37,782 nt of DNA. Source: Sphingopyxis macrogoltabida (GTDB taxonomy: Bacteria; Pseudomonadota; Alphaproteobacteria; Sphingomonadales; Sphingomonadaceae). Positions 1-13,906 of this stretch are shown one piece after another. The notes under the pieces were generated by a model. That model was not told the DNA's origin, searched no databases, and saw nothing but the letters and a program-made list of their open reading frames with translations. Both the position numbers and the translations under genes were made by a program. Numbering within the stretch: the stretch's first letter is position 1; every line of letters starts with the position of its first letter. The DNA is taken from contig QFPJ01000029.1 of the NCBI GenBank assembly GCA_003241685.1, positions 1 to 37,782 on the forward strand, in the 5' to 3' direction.

Positions 1-2319
<2,319 letters not shown>

Positions 2320-2337
2320 AATCGGGTTCCTCGTTAG

Positions 2338-2438
2338 CCCTCTCCCCTTCAGGGGAGAGGGTTGGGAGAGGGGGCGGGGTTGCGGAACAGCGCGGCGACT
2401 GCCCCTCTCCCCAGCCCTCTCCCCTGAAGGGGAGAGGG
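2338..2438. repeat. 101-bp inverted-repeat element in the rpoB-rpoC gap
   Basis: Two 24-bp blocks (2338-2361 and 2415-2438) are exact reverse complements of each other, and each is itself nearly palindromic around a TTCA/TGAA core flanked by CCCTCTCC-type arms. The symmetry extends inward with few mismatches to about 38 bp per arm, leaving a central loop of roughly 25 bp. The whole element lies between the rpoB stop and the rpoC start, so it would fold as a large hairpin in the rpoBC mRNA. It looks like a dispersed intergenic REP-like palindrome; copy number cannot be seen here. Confidence 0.85.
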
Positions 2439-2445
2439 AGCTATT

Positions 2446-6624
<4,179 letters not shown>

Positions 6625-6998
6625 AAGTGATTGTCTCGCCTTGATGAAATAGCTTGCGAGCGCAGGTAGAGACGCAAAAAGGCCGCGATCAACCGTTGCC
6701 GGTTTACCGCAGCTTCTCCACGCATCTCGAAATCCCGATCGCCCTATTCGCGTGGTCCGATGCGCAATTTCGGACCCCTTCCCGGAGGATCAGGTATGGT
6801 CGCAATATAGGATTCCCCCCATGGCGTGTCAACGGGTCGGCCGCGCCGTCGCCGCCGGGACGGCCTTCCCATCACCCTGTCCCGCTTCATGCACGGTTCG
6901 TCCACCTTGGCGTGGCCCTTGCCGCTTTCCCCGCGTTCAGACCTTTGAGCGTTTCGGCGCCACATACTTTCAACTCTTCCCAAAGGAGACCGTAAGCA
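6625..6998. other. 374-bp divergent intergenic region between rpoB and the exported repeat protein
   Basis: The region holds the rpoB promoter (6804-6832, minus strand) and the roughly 170-base rpoB leader. On the plus side only the AAAGGAGA ribosome-binding site at about 6980 is clear; no convincing plus-strand -35/-10 pair was found. No small gene, tRNA or repeat was recognised. Confidence 0.6.
6804..6832 (-). promoter_or_regulatory. near-consensus sigma-70 promoter for rpoBC
   Basis: Read on the minus strand, a perfect -35 TTGACA (6832-6827) is followed after exactly 17 bases by TATATT (6809-6804), five of six matches to the -10 consensus. The inferred transcription start near 6797 gives an approximately 173-base leader before rpoB. 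It is the best promoter match I found in the window and would drive rpoBC independently of rplJL. Confidence 0.8.
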
Positions 6999-7817
6999 AT
7001 GCGGAAATTCGCAGGCTTCATCGCTACACTTTCCCTCGGCACCGCCGCCGCCGTCGCCCTTCCGGCGCACGCTCAGGAGGCTGCTGCCGCCGCCGTCGAC
7101 CTGTCCGTCGGCACCAAGGTGTTCGATTCCGAAGGTGCCGAACTGGGCACCGTGACCAGCGCCGCCGGCGCCAATGTGGTCGTCGACCTGGGCGAAGGCA
7201 AGCAGGTCACCCTCCCCACCTCGGCCTTCGGCGCGCTGGAGAAAGGCCCGACCATCGGCGCGACCAAGGCACAGGTCGTCGCCGCGGTGGAACAGGCCAA
7301 TGCCGGCAGCGCGGAAAAGCTGGCGGCGGCGCTGCAGCCCGGCACCGACGTGCGCGGCGTGAACGGCACCACCATTTTGGGCAAGGTCAAGCTGGTCGAT
7401 GCCGATGGCGTCGTGCTGACGACCCCCACCGGCGAAGTCAAACTGCCCAAGACCGCCTTCTTCGTCGGTCAGGCGGGTCTGGCGACCAGCTTTACGGCCG
7501 AACAGTTCGCCGCGGCGATGCAGCAGGTGAACACCGCGGAAGCCGCCGATGACGCCGCGGTCGCCGCCGCGCTGGTCGCGGGCGCCGACGTGCGCAGCCT
7601 GAAGGGCACCGCGGTGCTGGGCAAGGTCAAGAGCGCAGGCGCGGACGCGGTCGTTGTAACGACGGCCGAGGGCGACGACGTCAGCCTGCCGCGCGACGCG
7701 TTCCTGATGTCGCCGACCGGCCTGGCGGCAGCCTACACCGCCGAACAGTTTGCGGCAGCCGTCGCGCAGGCGACCGGCGAACCGGCCCCGCAGCCCGAAG
7801 CGACGCCGGCGAACTAA
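6999..7817 (+). CDS. exported protein with three tandem ~80-residue beta-rich repeats
   Basis: This 272-residue protein begins with a clear Sec signal peptide (MRKFAGFIATLSLG...), cleaved probably after AHA in PAHAQE, so it should be periplasmic or outer. The mature part is three imperfect repeats, at about residues 30-108, 109-188 and 189-265. Each has the pattern G-x-DV-x-x-x-x-G-x-x-(V/I)LGKV, a beta stretch of VVVTT type, V-x-LP-x-x-AF, and an Ala-rich helix; repeats 2 and 3 share the phrase TAEQFAAA. The G..V.d..G..LG.V opening resembles PRC-barrel-like small beta-barrels, but that is a pattern impression. The ribosome-binding site AAAGGAGA is strong and an intrinsic terminator follows, so it is probably monocistronic. 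Function unknown. Confidence 0.85.
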   Translation: MRKFAGFIATLSLGTAAAVALPAHAQEAAAAAVDLSVGTKVFDSEGAELGTVTSAAGANVVVDLGEGKQVTLPTSAFGALEKGPTIGATKAQVVAAVEQANAGSAEKLAAALQPGTDVRGVNGTTILGKVKLVDADGVVLTTPTGEVKLPKTAFFVGQAGLATSFTAEQFAAAMQQVNTAEAADDAAVAAALVAGADVRSLKGTAVLGKVKSAGADAVVVTTAEGDDVSLPRDAFLMSPTGLAAAYTAEQFAAAVAQATGEPAPQPEATPAN

Positions 7818-7862
7818 GCCTGCCGCAAGACGGGCAGCGTCCGACGCAGCGTGCAACAAGGC

Positions 7863-7893
7863 GCGCGGGAGCGACAGTTCCCGCGCCCTTTTT
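7863..7893 (+). terminator. intrinsic terminator after the repeat protein
   Basis: An 8-bp GC-rich perfect stem, GCGCGGGA/TCCCGCGC with an 8-base loop, is followed by CC and five T residues. It lies 45 bases after the stop at 7817 and separates that gene from the convergent diguanylate cyclase gene. Confidence 0.75.
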
Positions 7894-7919
7894 GTCGAAG
7901 GCGGCCGAGTGCGCGCCGC

Positions 7920-9704
7920 TCAGGCGGCCATGCGGAGCCGGTTGCGGCCGTCGCTCTTTGCGGCATAGAGCGCCCGGTCCGCGCGGTGCATCAATTCCTC
8001 GATATCGGGTTCGCCGTCATAAATGGCGAGCCCGATGCTGATCGTCGCGGCCGGCACCTCCGGCGTGTCGGCCATGCCATTTTCGATCGCCTTTCGCACG
8101 CGTTCGGCGACGATTTCCGCCGCCCGCGCGCTCGACCGCTGAAGAATGCAGACAAATTCCTCGCCGCCGATGCGGCCGACCATGTCCTCGTCGCGCAGCG
8201 CCGCCCGCGCCCGCCGCGCCACATCGCGGATCACCGTATCCCCGACGGCATGGCCATAGCTGTCGTTGATCCGCTTGAAATGATCGATGTCGAAGATCGC
8301 GACCGCCAGCGGCGCGCCATGCTCGCGCGCGCCGGCCAGCGCCTTTTCCAGAAAGGCGAGCGCGTGGCGCCGATTGGGAAGCCCGGTCAGCGGATCGGTG
8401 TTCGCCGCCAGTTCCGCGACCGCGCGCGCGTCCTCAAGAATACGGGCGTTTTCCACCGTGTCGGTCACGTCCTGAACGGTGCCGAAAATGCCGACGGCGC
8501 GTCCATGGCGGCTGCGTTCGATCGATCCATGCGACTTGATGTGCCGGATCGCACCATCCGCCCGCACGATGCGGCCGACGAATTCAAAGGGCTCGCCCGT
8601 GTCGACCGAATGCGTCAGCGTGTCGTTCACCCGCTCGCGGTCTTCGGCGACATAGCGCGTCAGGCTGGTGTTGACGTCGATGGCCGACCCCGGTTCCAGC
8701 CCATGCACATGATAGGTCTGATCTGACCAATATATGTCCCACCGCACCAGATCGACCCGCCAGTGCCCGACATGCGCGGCGGCCTCCGCCTGCAACAGCC
8801 AGCGGTTGCTCTGTTCCAGCCGTTTGGCGAGCCGTTGCTGGAGGACGAGCAGGGCCGACAGCGGCAGCGCCGTCAGCATCAATGTCGTCAGATAGAATTG
8901 CAGGAAGAAGATGCGCGCCTTTCCGCTGCCCTCGATCGCCGCGACGGGGCCCAGGCCATGCCCGGTCAGAAAGGAAGCGATGATGGCGACGATCAGCATC
9001 CCGGCGGCGGCGCCAAAGGGGCCGATGCGATAGGAGGCGGCGATCACGGCCACGGCGGGAATGAAGGTCGCCGGGAACGCCGATTGCGAAAAGGATATGG
9101 CCGTGACCAGCGCCGCGAAGGTCAGGATCACCACCGCTTCGGCCTTCATCGCGGGCGGCGCGGTTACGATCGCGCGGCTGACGATCAGGCGCGTCAGCAT
9201 GACGATCGGCGGCGTGACGATGAACATGCCGAGCGCGACGGTCGTGAGCCACGACAGGAAAAAGTCCACATGCGCGCCATTGAGCGCGGCGGCGATGCTG
9301 GCGCTGACGATACTGGCGGCGATCGTCGCGACGACGAAATTGCCCACCGACCGCGGGACCATGAACGACAGTTCGCCCGGCTCGCGGCGACGGATCAGCG
9401 ACAGCGCGACCGCCGCTTCGAAGATGTTGGCCAACGTGAAACCCGCCGCCGTCAACGGCGCTGTGCCGCCCCAGATATTGGCGGAAAGACTGGCCGTGGC
9501 GGCGCCCAGAAAGGCGAGCGGGCGCAGGCGCGCGGGCATGATCAGCAGCAGGGCCAGGAAATAGCCGCTCGGCGGCCAGATCGCCGCGATATTATCCCCG
9601 CCCTTGGTCGCATAGAGCGACACGGCCGCGAGCAGGAAATACCCCAGCGTCGTCGCCAGCAGCCACGCCGCCGCCCGGAAGAATAGGGAACGCGACCCGA
9701 TCAT
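7920..9704 (-). CDS. MASE1-PAS-GGDEF diguanylate cyclase, membrane-bound
   Basis: This is a predicted 594-residue inner-membrane enzyme that makes cyclic di-GMP from two GTP. Residues 1 to about 300 hold multiple hydrophobic segments with WPPSG (43-47), a hallmark of the MASE1 sensor domain. A PAS-like domain follows at about 340-460 (VGHWRVDL..., ending FGTVQDVTD). The C-terminal cyclase domain carries the GGEEF active site at 513-517 and an intact inhibitory I-site RDED at 504-507, exactly five residues upstream, so product feedback is expected. No EAL domain is present. The start MIGSRSLFF is preferred because the upstream in-frame extension lacks family-like sequence. The sensed signal is unknown. 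Confidence 0.93.
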   Translation of the reverse strand: MIGSRSLFFRAAAWLLATTLGYFLLAAVSLYATKGGDNIAAIWPPSGYFLALLLIMPARLRPLAFLGAATASLSANIWGGTAPLTAAGFTLANIFEAAVALSLIRRREPGELSFMVPRSVGNFVVATIAASIVSASIAAALNGAHVDFFLSWLTTVALGMFIVTPPIVMLTRLIVSRAIVTAPPAMKAEAVVILTFAALVTAISFSQSAFPATFIPAVAVIAASYRIGPFGAAAGMLIVAIIASFLTGHGLGPVAAIEGSGKARIFFLQFYLTTLMLTALPLSALLVLQQRLAKRLEQSNRWLLQAEAAAHVGHWRVDLVRWDIYWSDQTYHVHGLEPGSAIDVNTSLTRYVAEDRERVNDTLTHSVDTGEPFEFVGRIVRADGAIRHIKSHGSIERSRHGRAVGIFGTVQDVTDTVENARILEDARAVAELAANTDPLTGLPNRRHALAFLEKALAGAREHGAPLAVAIFDIDHFKRINDSYGHAVGDTVIRDVARRARAALRDEDMVGRIGGEEFVCILQRSSARAAEIVAERVRKAIENGMADTPEVPAATISIGLAIYDGEPDIEELMHRADRALYAAKSDGRNRLRMAA

Positions 9705-9825
9705 GCCGGCATGGTGACAAAAAGTGGAAAATAAAAGGATAACATTTCCGCTGGCCCATCGGGGCCTTGCCCCAACAAGCCCATATTTCAAGCGATTAGT
9801 GAAAGGTCCGGCCGAGGTGCCGTCG

Positions 9826-10470
9826 TCAGGCCGCCGGCGTGCCGCCAACCCCGTCGCCGACCCCTTGGCCAAATCCTTTGAACGTCATCCCCACAACCGA
9901 TGCGACCATCGCCTCATCCCAGTCGATCCGGCGGTCGAGGATCAGCATCGCCAGCCCGTGGACCAGCGACCAGGCATGAAGCGCCGCGGTGTCGCGCTCG
10001 ACGCCCGGCAACGACTGCGCCACGCCGTCGCGCAGCAGTCCATAGGCCACGTCGCCGCCGTCGGTTTCCGTCCCGTCGCGGCGTTCGGGCAGCCGGCGCG
10101 TGAAGCTCAGCCGGAACAGCGCCGGTTCGTCATGGGCAAAGCGGACATAGGCGACGCCGGTCGCCTGAAAGCCGGCACGGCCGCCCCCCGCCTCGCGCCA
10201 GGCCCGCGACTGGACGGCGCCAAGACGGCGCAGCCCTTCGTCCGCCAGCGCGTCGAGCAGCGCCTCCTTGTCCGGGAAATGCCGATACAGCGCGGTGGCG
10301 CTGACCCCCACATCGCGCGCCAGCGCGCGCAGGCCGATGTCCGCCGCGCCATCCGCCAGCCGTTTCAGCCCCGCCGCAACCACCGCCGCGCGCAGATCGC
10401 CATGATGATAGGCACGCGGCTCCCCCTCGGCCATCTTATTTATGTTGACACTGTTATCATTGTCGGTCAT
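9826..10470 (-). CDS. TetR/AcrR family transcriptional regulator
   Basis: A 214-residue one-component regulator. The N-terminal helix-turn-helix is at about residues 45-69 (LRALARDVGVSATALYRHFPDKEALL), the classic TetR signature. The remainder fits a TetR-type ligand-binding domain, with an AHDEPALFRLSF motif of the kind seen in WHG/TetR_C_33 regulators. Two starts are plausible: MTDNDN at 10470 and MAEGEP at 10434; neither has a good Shine-Dalgarno. With the shorter start, a palindrome at 10447-10464 becomes non-coding and a natural operator. The gene is divergent from a carotenoid oxygenase gene 52 bases away, which is its most likely target. Confidence 0.9.
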   Translation of the reverse strand: MTDNDNSVNINKMAEGEPRAYHHGDLRAAVVAAGLKRLADGAADIGLRALARDVGVSATALYRHFPDKEALLDALADEGLRRLGAVQSRAWREAGGGRAGFQATGVAYVRFAHDEPALFRLSFTRRLPERRDGTETDGGDVAYGLLRDGVAQSLPGVERDTAALHAWSLVHGLAMLILDRRIDWDEAMVASVVGMTFKGFGQGVGDGVGGTPAA

Positions 10471-10486
10471 GTTTTCACCGTAAACA
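10447..10486. promoter_or_regulatory. candidate TetR operators between tetR-type gene and carotenoid oxygenase
   Basis: Two dyads lie between the divergent genes. At 10447-10464 an 18-bp sequence, GACA...TGTC, is symmetric at 14 of 18 positions. At 10470-10486 TGTTT and AAACA flank seven bases. A TTGACA at 10445-10450 could be a -35 for the plus-strand gene. The first dyad falls inside the regulator's coding sequence if its upstream start is used. Binding is inferred only. Confidence 0.45.
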
Positions 10487-10522
10487 TCGCGAGTCGGTCG
10501 CGCAAGACAGAGGAACCCGATC

Positions 10523-11965
10523 ATGGCCAGTACAATGGAAACGCTGATCCGCGGCGCCGTCACCAAGGGGATCGTCAGGGTCGCCGATTTCAATCGCAGG
10601 CGCCTGCCGCGCCCCACCGATGCCCATCCCTATCTGACCGGCATCCACGCGCCGATGACCGCGGAACTGACGATCGAGGACCTGCGCGTGGACGGCGACA
10701 TTCCTCCGATGCTGCGCGGGCGCTACCTGCGCAACGGCCCCAACCCCGCGCTGCCGCCGGACCCCGCCAGCTATCACTGGTTCACCGGCGTCGGCATGGT
10801 GCACGGCCTGCGGATCGAAAATGGCAAGGCGCATTGGTATCGCAATCGCTGGATCCGCGGCACGGAAGCGTGCGAAGTGCTGGGCGAACCGATACCGCCC
10901 GGCCCGCGCGCGGAGCGCAACGATGCGCCGAACACCAATGTCGTCGGCCTGGGCGGCCGCACCTTCGCGATCGTCGAAGCAGGCGGCAAGCCGGTCGAGC
11001 TCGGTTATGAACTGGACACGATCGCGCACAACCCGTTCGACGGCACGCTGCGCGGCGGTTACACCGCGCACCCGCACGAAGACCCCTTTACCGGCGAGAC
11101 CCATGCGATCACCTATCGCGGCGACGTGCAGAACACGGTCTGGCACGTCGTGCTCGACCGGGACGCGCAGGTGATCCGCGAGGAAGCCGTGGCGGTCAGC
11201 GACGGCCCCTCGATCCACGATTGCGCGATCACCGAAAATCACGTGCTGCTATTCGACCTGCCCGTCACTTTTTCGATGAAGATGCTGCTCGCCGGATACA
11301 GCTTTCCCTATGCGTGGAACGACGCGCATCCGGCGCGTGTCGGCCTGCTTCCCCGGACCGGCGCGGGCAGTGACATCATCTGGGTGCCCGTCGAACCCTG
11401 TTATGTCTTTCACCCCGCCAACGCCTTCGAAACGGCCGACGGCAAGGTCGTGGTCGACGTCGTCGCGCACGAAACGATGTTCGCCGAATCGAAACGCGGG
11501 CCGGACAGCCGGAAATCGCGCTTCGAACGCTGGACGATCGATCCGGCCGCAGGCACCACGACGCGAACGGTGATCCACGATCATGCCCAGGAATTTCCGC
11601 GCTATGACGAACGACTGACCACCCGCCCCTATCGCTATGCCTATAGCGTGGCGATCCCCGATGCCGGGTCGGACGAATGGACGCTTGGCGACACGCGGCT
11701 GTTCCGGCACGATCTGGAACGCGGCGAAACGCTGGTCCATGACTTCGGCCCGAACCGCCACCCCGGCGAGTTCGTGTTCGTCCCGCGCAGGGCCGACGGC
11801 GCGGAAGATGACGGCTGGCTGATCGGGCTGGTCGTCGACATGGCGGACGAGACCACCGATCTCGTCATTCTGAATGCCGATGATTTTACCGGATCACCGC
11901 AAGCGGTCGTTCACCTGCCGCATCGCGTGCCGCCGGGGTTTCACGGCAACTGGGTCGCGGACTGA
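10523..11965 (+). CDS. carotenoid oxygenase family (RPE65/CCD-like) non-heme iron dioxygenase
   Basis: A 480-residue enzyme of the carotenoid cleavage oxygenase family, which splits a conjugated C=C bond of carotenoids, apocarotenoids or stilbenes using Fe(II) and O2. The four iron-binding histidines of the seven-bladed propeller are all present: H183 (TAHPHEDP), H232 (SIHDCAIT), H297 (VFHPANAF) and H474 (GFHGNW) near the C-terminus. The family motifs RGRYLRNGPNP and HWFTGVGMVHG are intact. The stretch WYRNRWIRG resembles bacterial carotenoid-cleaving members; substrate choice between carotenoid and lignostilbene cannot be settled by eye. There is no signal peptide, so it is cytosolic or membrane-associated. 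It is divergent from a TetR regulator, and its last 80 bases overlap the convergent nucleotidyltransferase gene. Confidence 0.93.
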   Translation: MASTMETLIRGAVTKGIVRVADFNRRRLPRPTDAHPYLTGIHAPMTAELTIEDLRVDGDIPPMLRGRYLRNGPNPALPPDPASYHWFTGVGMVHGLRIENGKAHWYRNRWIRGTEACEVLGEPIPPGPRAERNDAPNTNVVGLGGRTFAIVEAGGKPVELGYELDTIAHNPFDGTLRGGYTAHPHEDPFTGETHAITYRGDVQNTVWHVVLDRDAQVIREEAVAVSDGPSIHDCAITENHVLLFDLPVTFSMKMLLAGYSFPYAWNDAHPARVGLLPRTGAGSDIIWVPVEPCYVFHPANAFETADGKVVVDVVAHETMFAESKRGPDSRKSRFERWTIDPAAGTTTRTVIHDHAQEFPRYDERLTTRPYRYAYSVAIPDAGSDEWTLGDTRLFRHDLERGETLVHDFGPNRHPGEFVFVPRRADGAEDDGWLIGLVVDMADETTDLVILNADDFTGSPQAVVHLPHRVPPGFHGNWVAD

Positions 11966-12746
11966 CGGCGGCCGCCCGCGCCATCAGCGTCTCCGTCACG
12001 CGAAGCGACCTGTCATTGTCGACGTCGATCGCCGTGGCCCCGTCGCCGACCAGCAGCGGCGCGACCTCGACCTTCAGGTGGCGCGAGATGCGGCGGAAGA
12101 TATGGTGGATCGGTCCCAGGCCGAAGCGGAAGCGCAACAGGTTGACCAGTCCGAACGCCTGCAGGACGCGGATCGGCTTCTTCACAAACTGCCCGCCGCC
12201 CCGAAACGCCTCCGCGGCCCTCAGCGCGCTGCGGTGGCCGATCCAATAGGCGTTGCAGTTCGACACCGCGACGTCTGAAAATTCATAGAAGCGCCGCTGT
12301 CCCTCGGGATGGGCCGCCAGCACATCCTCGCGCCGCGCCAGCGCGACGCCCGCGTCGGCGCCCAGCCGCGCGGCCTCGGCCGCGATCTCGGCGATCGTCG
12401 CGGGGGTCAGCAGGCAATTGTCGGCGGTGGTGATGAACAGCGGAAAGACGGCGTCATCGGCAACGGCAAGCACCGAATCGGCCAGATTGTCGGCCGCCGC
12501 GACGATCGTCAGCCGGTCGCCCAATTGTTCGACGATCGGATCCGCCAGATCGTCGCGCAGCGCTTCATGATGCGTCGACACGAATATGTGCGACGCGTCG
12601 GTCCGCGCCGCGGCATCCAGCACATGCGCGATCATCGCCCGCCCGGCGACGGGGACCAGGCATTTGTCGGCGACCCCATGCGCGTCGGCCAGCGCATCGA
12701 CCGCGCCGGGGCGGCGGCCGGCGAGGATCAGGATCGAGCCGGTCAC
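11886..12746 (-). CDS. MobA-like NTP transferase (nucleotidyltransferase family)
   Basis: A 286-residue cytosolic GT-A-like nucleotidyltransferase, expected to join a phosphorylated acceptor to an NTP. The nucleotide-binding start is LILAGRRPG, with the conserved Lys28 in DKCLVPVAG. A metal/acceptor loop TTADNCLLTP follows in mid-sequence, then KKPIRVLQAFGL and the late AIDVDNDRSL motif. This pattern matches nucleotidyltransferases often found beside CDP-alcohol phosphatidyltransferases rather than molybdenum-cofactor MobA itself. The GTG start at 12746 overlaps the stop of the ATP-grasp gene by four bases (GTGA), implying translational coupling. Its 3' end overlaps the carotenoid oxygenase gene by 80 bases. 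Substrate unknown. Confidence 0.85.
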   Translation of the reverse strand: MTGSILILAGRRPGAVDALADAHGVADKCLVPVAGRAMIAHVLDAAARTDASHIFVSTHHEALRDDLADPIVEQLGDRLTIVAAADNLADSVLAVADDAVFPLFITTADNCLLTPATIAEIAAEAARLGADAGVALARREDVLAAHPEGQRRFYEFSDVAVSNCNAYWIGHRSALRAAEAFRGGGQFVKKPIRVLQAFGLVNLLRFRFGLGPIHHIFRRISRHLKVEVAPLLVGDGATAIDVDNDRSLRVTETLMARAAAVSPRPSCRETPAARDAAGERPLAVIR

Positions 12747-13771
12747 GCCGCGTCCTTTCGGGCGAAGCCGACGAGCTGGCGGATCATGCTTTCCGAAACG
12801 ATCGTCTCGATCAGGTCGGCCTGGCTCATGCCGGCGGCCACCGCGGCGCCGCCGAACACCTTTTCCGACCACAGGTTGCAGTTGAGATTGACCTCCAGCA
12901 GCCGGATGTCGCCGGTCGCGAAATCGACGCGGAATTCGAAGCGGCCATAATCGAACGGCCGGAATATCTGGACCATCGTGCGGGTATGGTCGACCAGCCG
13001 CGCGGATATGTCCGCCTCGTCGAACAGGCGCAGGCGGTATTTCTGGCTGCGGTCGACCAGATCGCGCTTTTCCTGATAGGTTCTGAGGTGAGCGGGATCG
13101 GCCTGTTCGAAGATCATCATCGGCAGCATCGCGGGCTCGCCGCGCTGCGTGATGACCGGCACTTCGATATCGCTGCCCTCGATAAAGGGTTCGACGATCG
13201 CGTCATGGTCGAGCGCGTGGACCTCCGCCACCGCCTGGGCCAGTTCGGCGCGGTCGTGGGCATCGCGAATGCCCCAGGATGCCGAACTGTTGTTCGGCTT
13301 GACGACCCAGCGCCGCGCGGGCGGACAGCGCGACACGTCGACCGGCGCACCGCGGCGGAACAGCGCCCAGGGCGCCGTCGGAACCCCGCGCGCCGCGGCT
13401 TCCAGCTTGGTCAGATGCTTGTCGTCGGACAGGCCGCGCACGATCGGCGACGCGCCGACATAAGGCAGGCCGGCCCGGTTGCACAGCAAGGGCAGCAGCA
13501 TTTCGGAATTGAAGAAGCCGCCGCGATTGAGCAGCGGAAAGACGAAATCGGCATCCGGCCGGTCGAACAGCGCGTCGTAACCGTCGGCGACGCGCAGCGG
13601 GATGCCGAGCTCCTCCAATATCTCGCGCGTTTCGCGATGATAGAGCGCGTGGTTGCCATCCTCGGGATGGAGGCCGCCGGTCCATTTCGCATGCTTGGCA
13701 ATGAACAGCAGCCGCTGCGTATCGCGCAGGCGGTCGGGCAGCCGGGTCGGAGCAATGTCTCTCGTTCGCAT
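12743..13771 (-). CDS. ATP-grasp ligase, D-Ala-D-Ala ligase-like
   Basis: A 342-residue ATP-grasp protein, expected to form an amide or similar bond through an acyl-phosphate intermediate. The ATP-binding lysine is in VVKPNNSSASWGI (about 156-168), followed by VEPFIEGSDIEVPVI (the grasp strand). A metal-binding LEVNLNCNLW lies near the end, in place of the EINTxPG motif of true Ddl. The N-terminal part (NRGGFFNSEMLLPLLCNRAG) has the Ddl-like acceptor fold, but overall similarity to Ddl looks distant, so a different acceptor is likely. MRTRDIAP is chosen as start because AAAGG lies seven bases upstream. It is first of two coupled genes and divergent from the PLP enzyme. Confidence 0.87.
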   Translation of the reverse strand: MRTRDIAPTRLPDRLRDTQRLLFIAKHAKWTGGLHPEDGNHALYHRETREILEELGIPLRVADGYDALFDRPDADFVFPLLNRGGFFNSEMLLPLLCNRAGLPYVGASPIVRGLSDDKHLTKLEAAARGVPTAPWALFRRGAPVDVSRCPPARRWVVKPNNSSASWGIRDAHDRAELAQAVAEVHALDHDAIVEPFIEGSDIEVPVITQRGEPAMLPMMIFEQADPAHLRTYQEKRDLVDRSQKYRLRLFDEADISARLVDHTRTMVQIFRPFDYGRFEFRVDFATGDIRLLEVNLNCNLWSEKVFGGAAVAAGMSQADLIETIVSESMIRQLVGFARKDAA

Positions 13772-13826
13772 GAGCGGCCTTTCACCACGCCCAGGTTGCA
13801 GCGCGATGACCGTTCGATGACGCGGC

Positions 13827-13853
13827 TGACACCAAAACGCCAAATCACTGTCA
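13827..13853. promoter_or_regulatory. symmetric divergent promoter/operator candidate
   Basis: In the 135-bp gap between the ATP-grasp and PLP genes, TGACA (13827-13831) and TGTCA (13849-13853) form an inverted repeat separated by 17 bases. On the plus strand CTGACA-N17-TGTCAT is an acceptable though weak -35/-10 pair, and the symmetry gives a similar pair on the minus strand. It could be two overlapping promoters or a dimeric operator. Confidence 0.35.
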
Positions 13854-13906
13854 TCTTGGCAGCCTATCCTGCGGCGGCACCCTCCCCTGCAAGGAAGCCG
13901 TCCCCC

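Noticed and set aside
2338..2438. Reading the rpoB-rpoC inverted repeat as an intrinsic terminator
   Set aside because: There is no T-run after the hairpin, and rpoC needs transcription through it.
6744..7859. A 371-codon open frame antisense to the exported repeat protein, Gly/Arg/Asp-rich
   Set aside because: It mirrors the repeats of the plus-strand gene, which has a signal peptide and strong ribosome-binding site. The frame also runs through the rpoB promoter.
12986..13906. A 307-codon N-terminal extension of the PLP enzyme frame
   Set aside because: It is antisense to the well-supported ATP-grasp gene, and the internal start at 13907 has a good Shine-Dalgarno and begins the recognisable domain.
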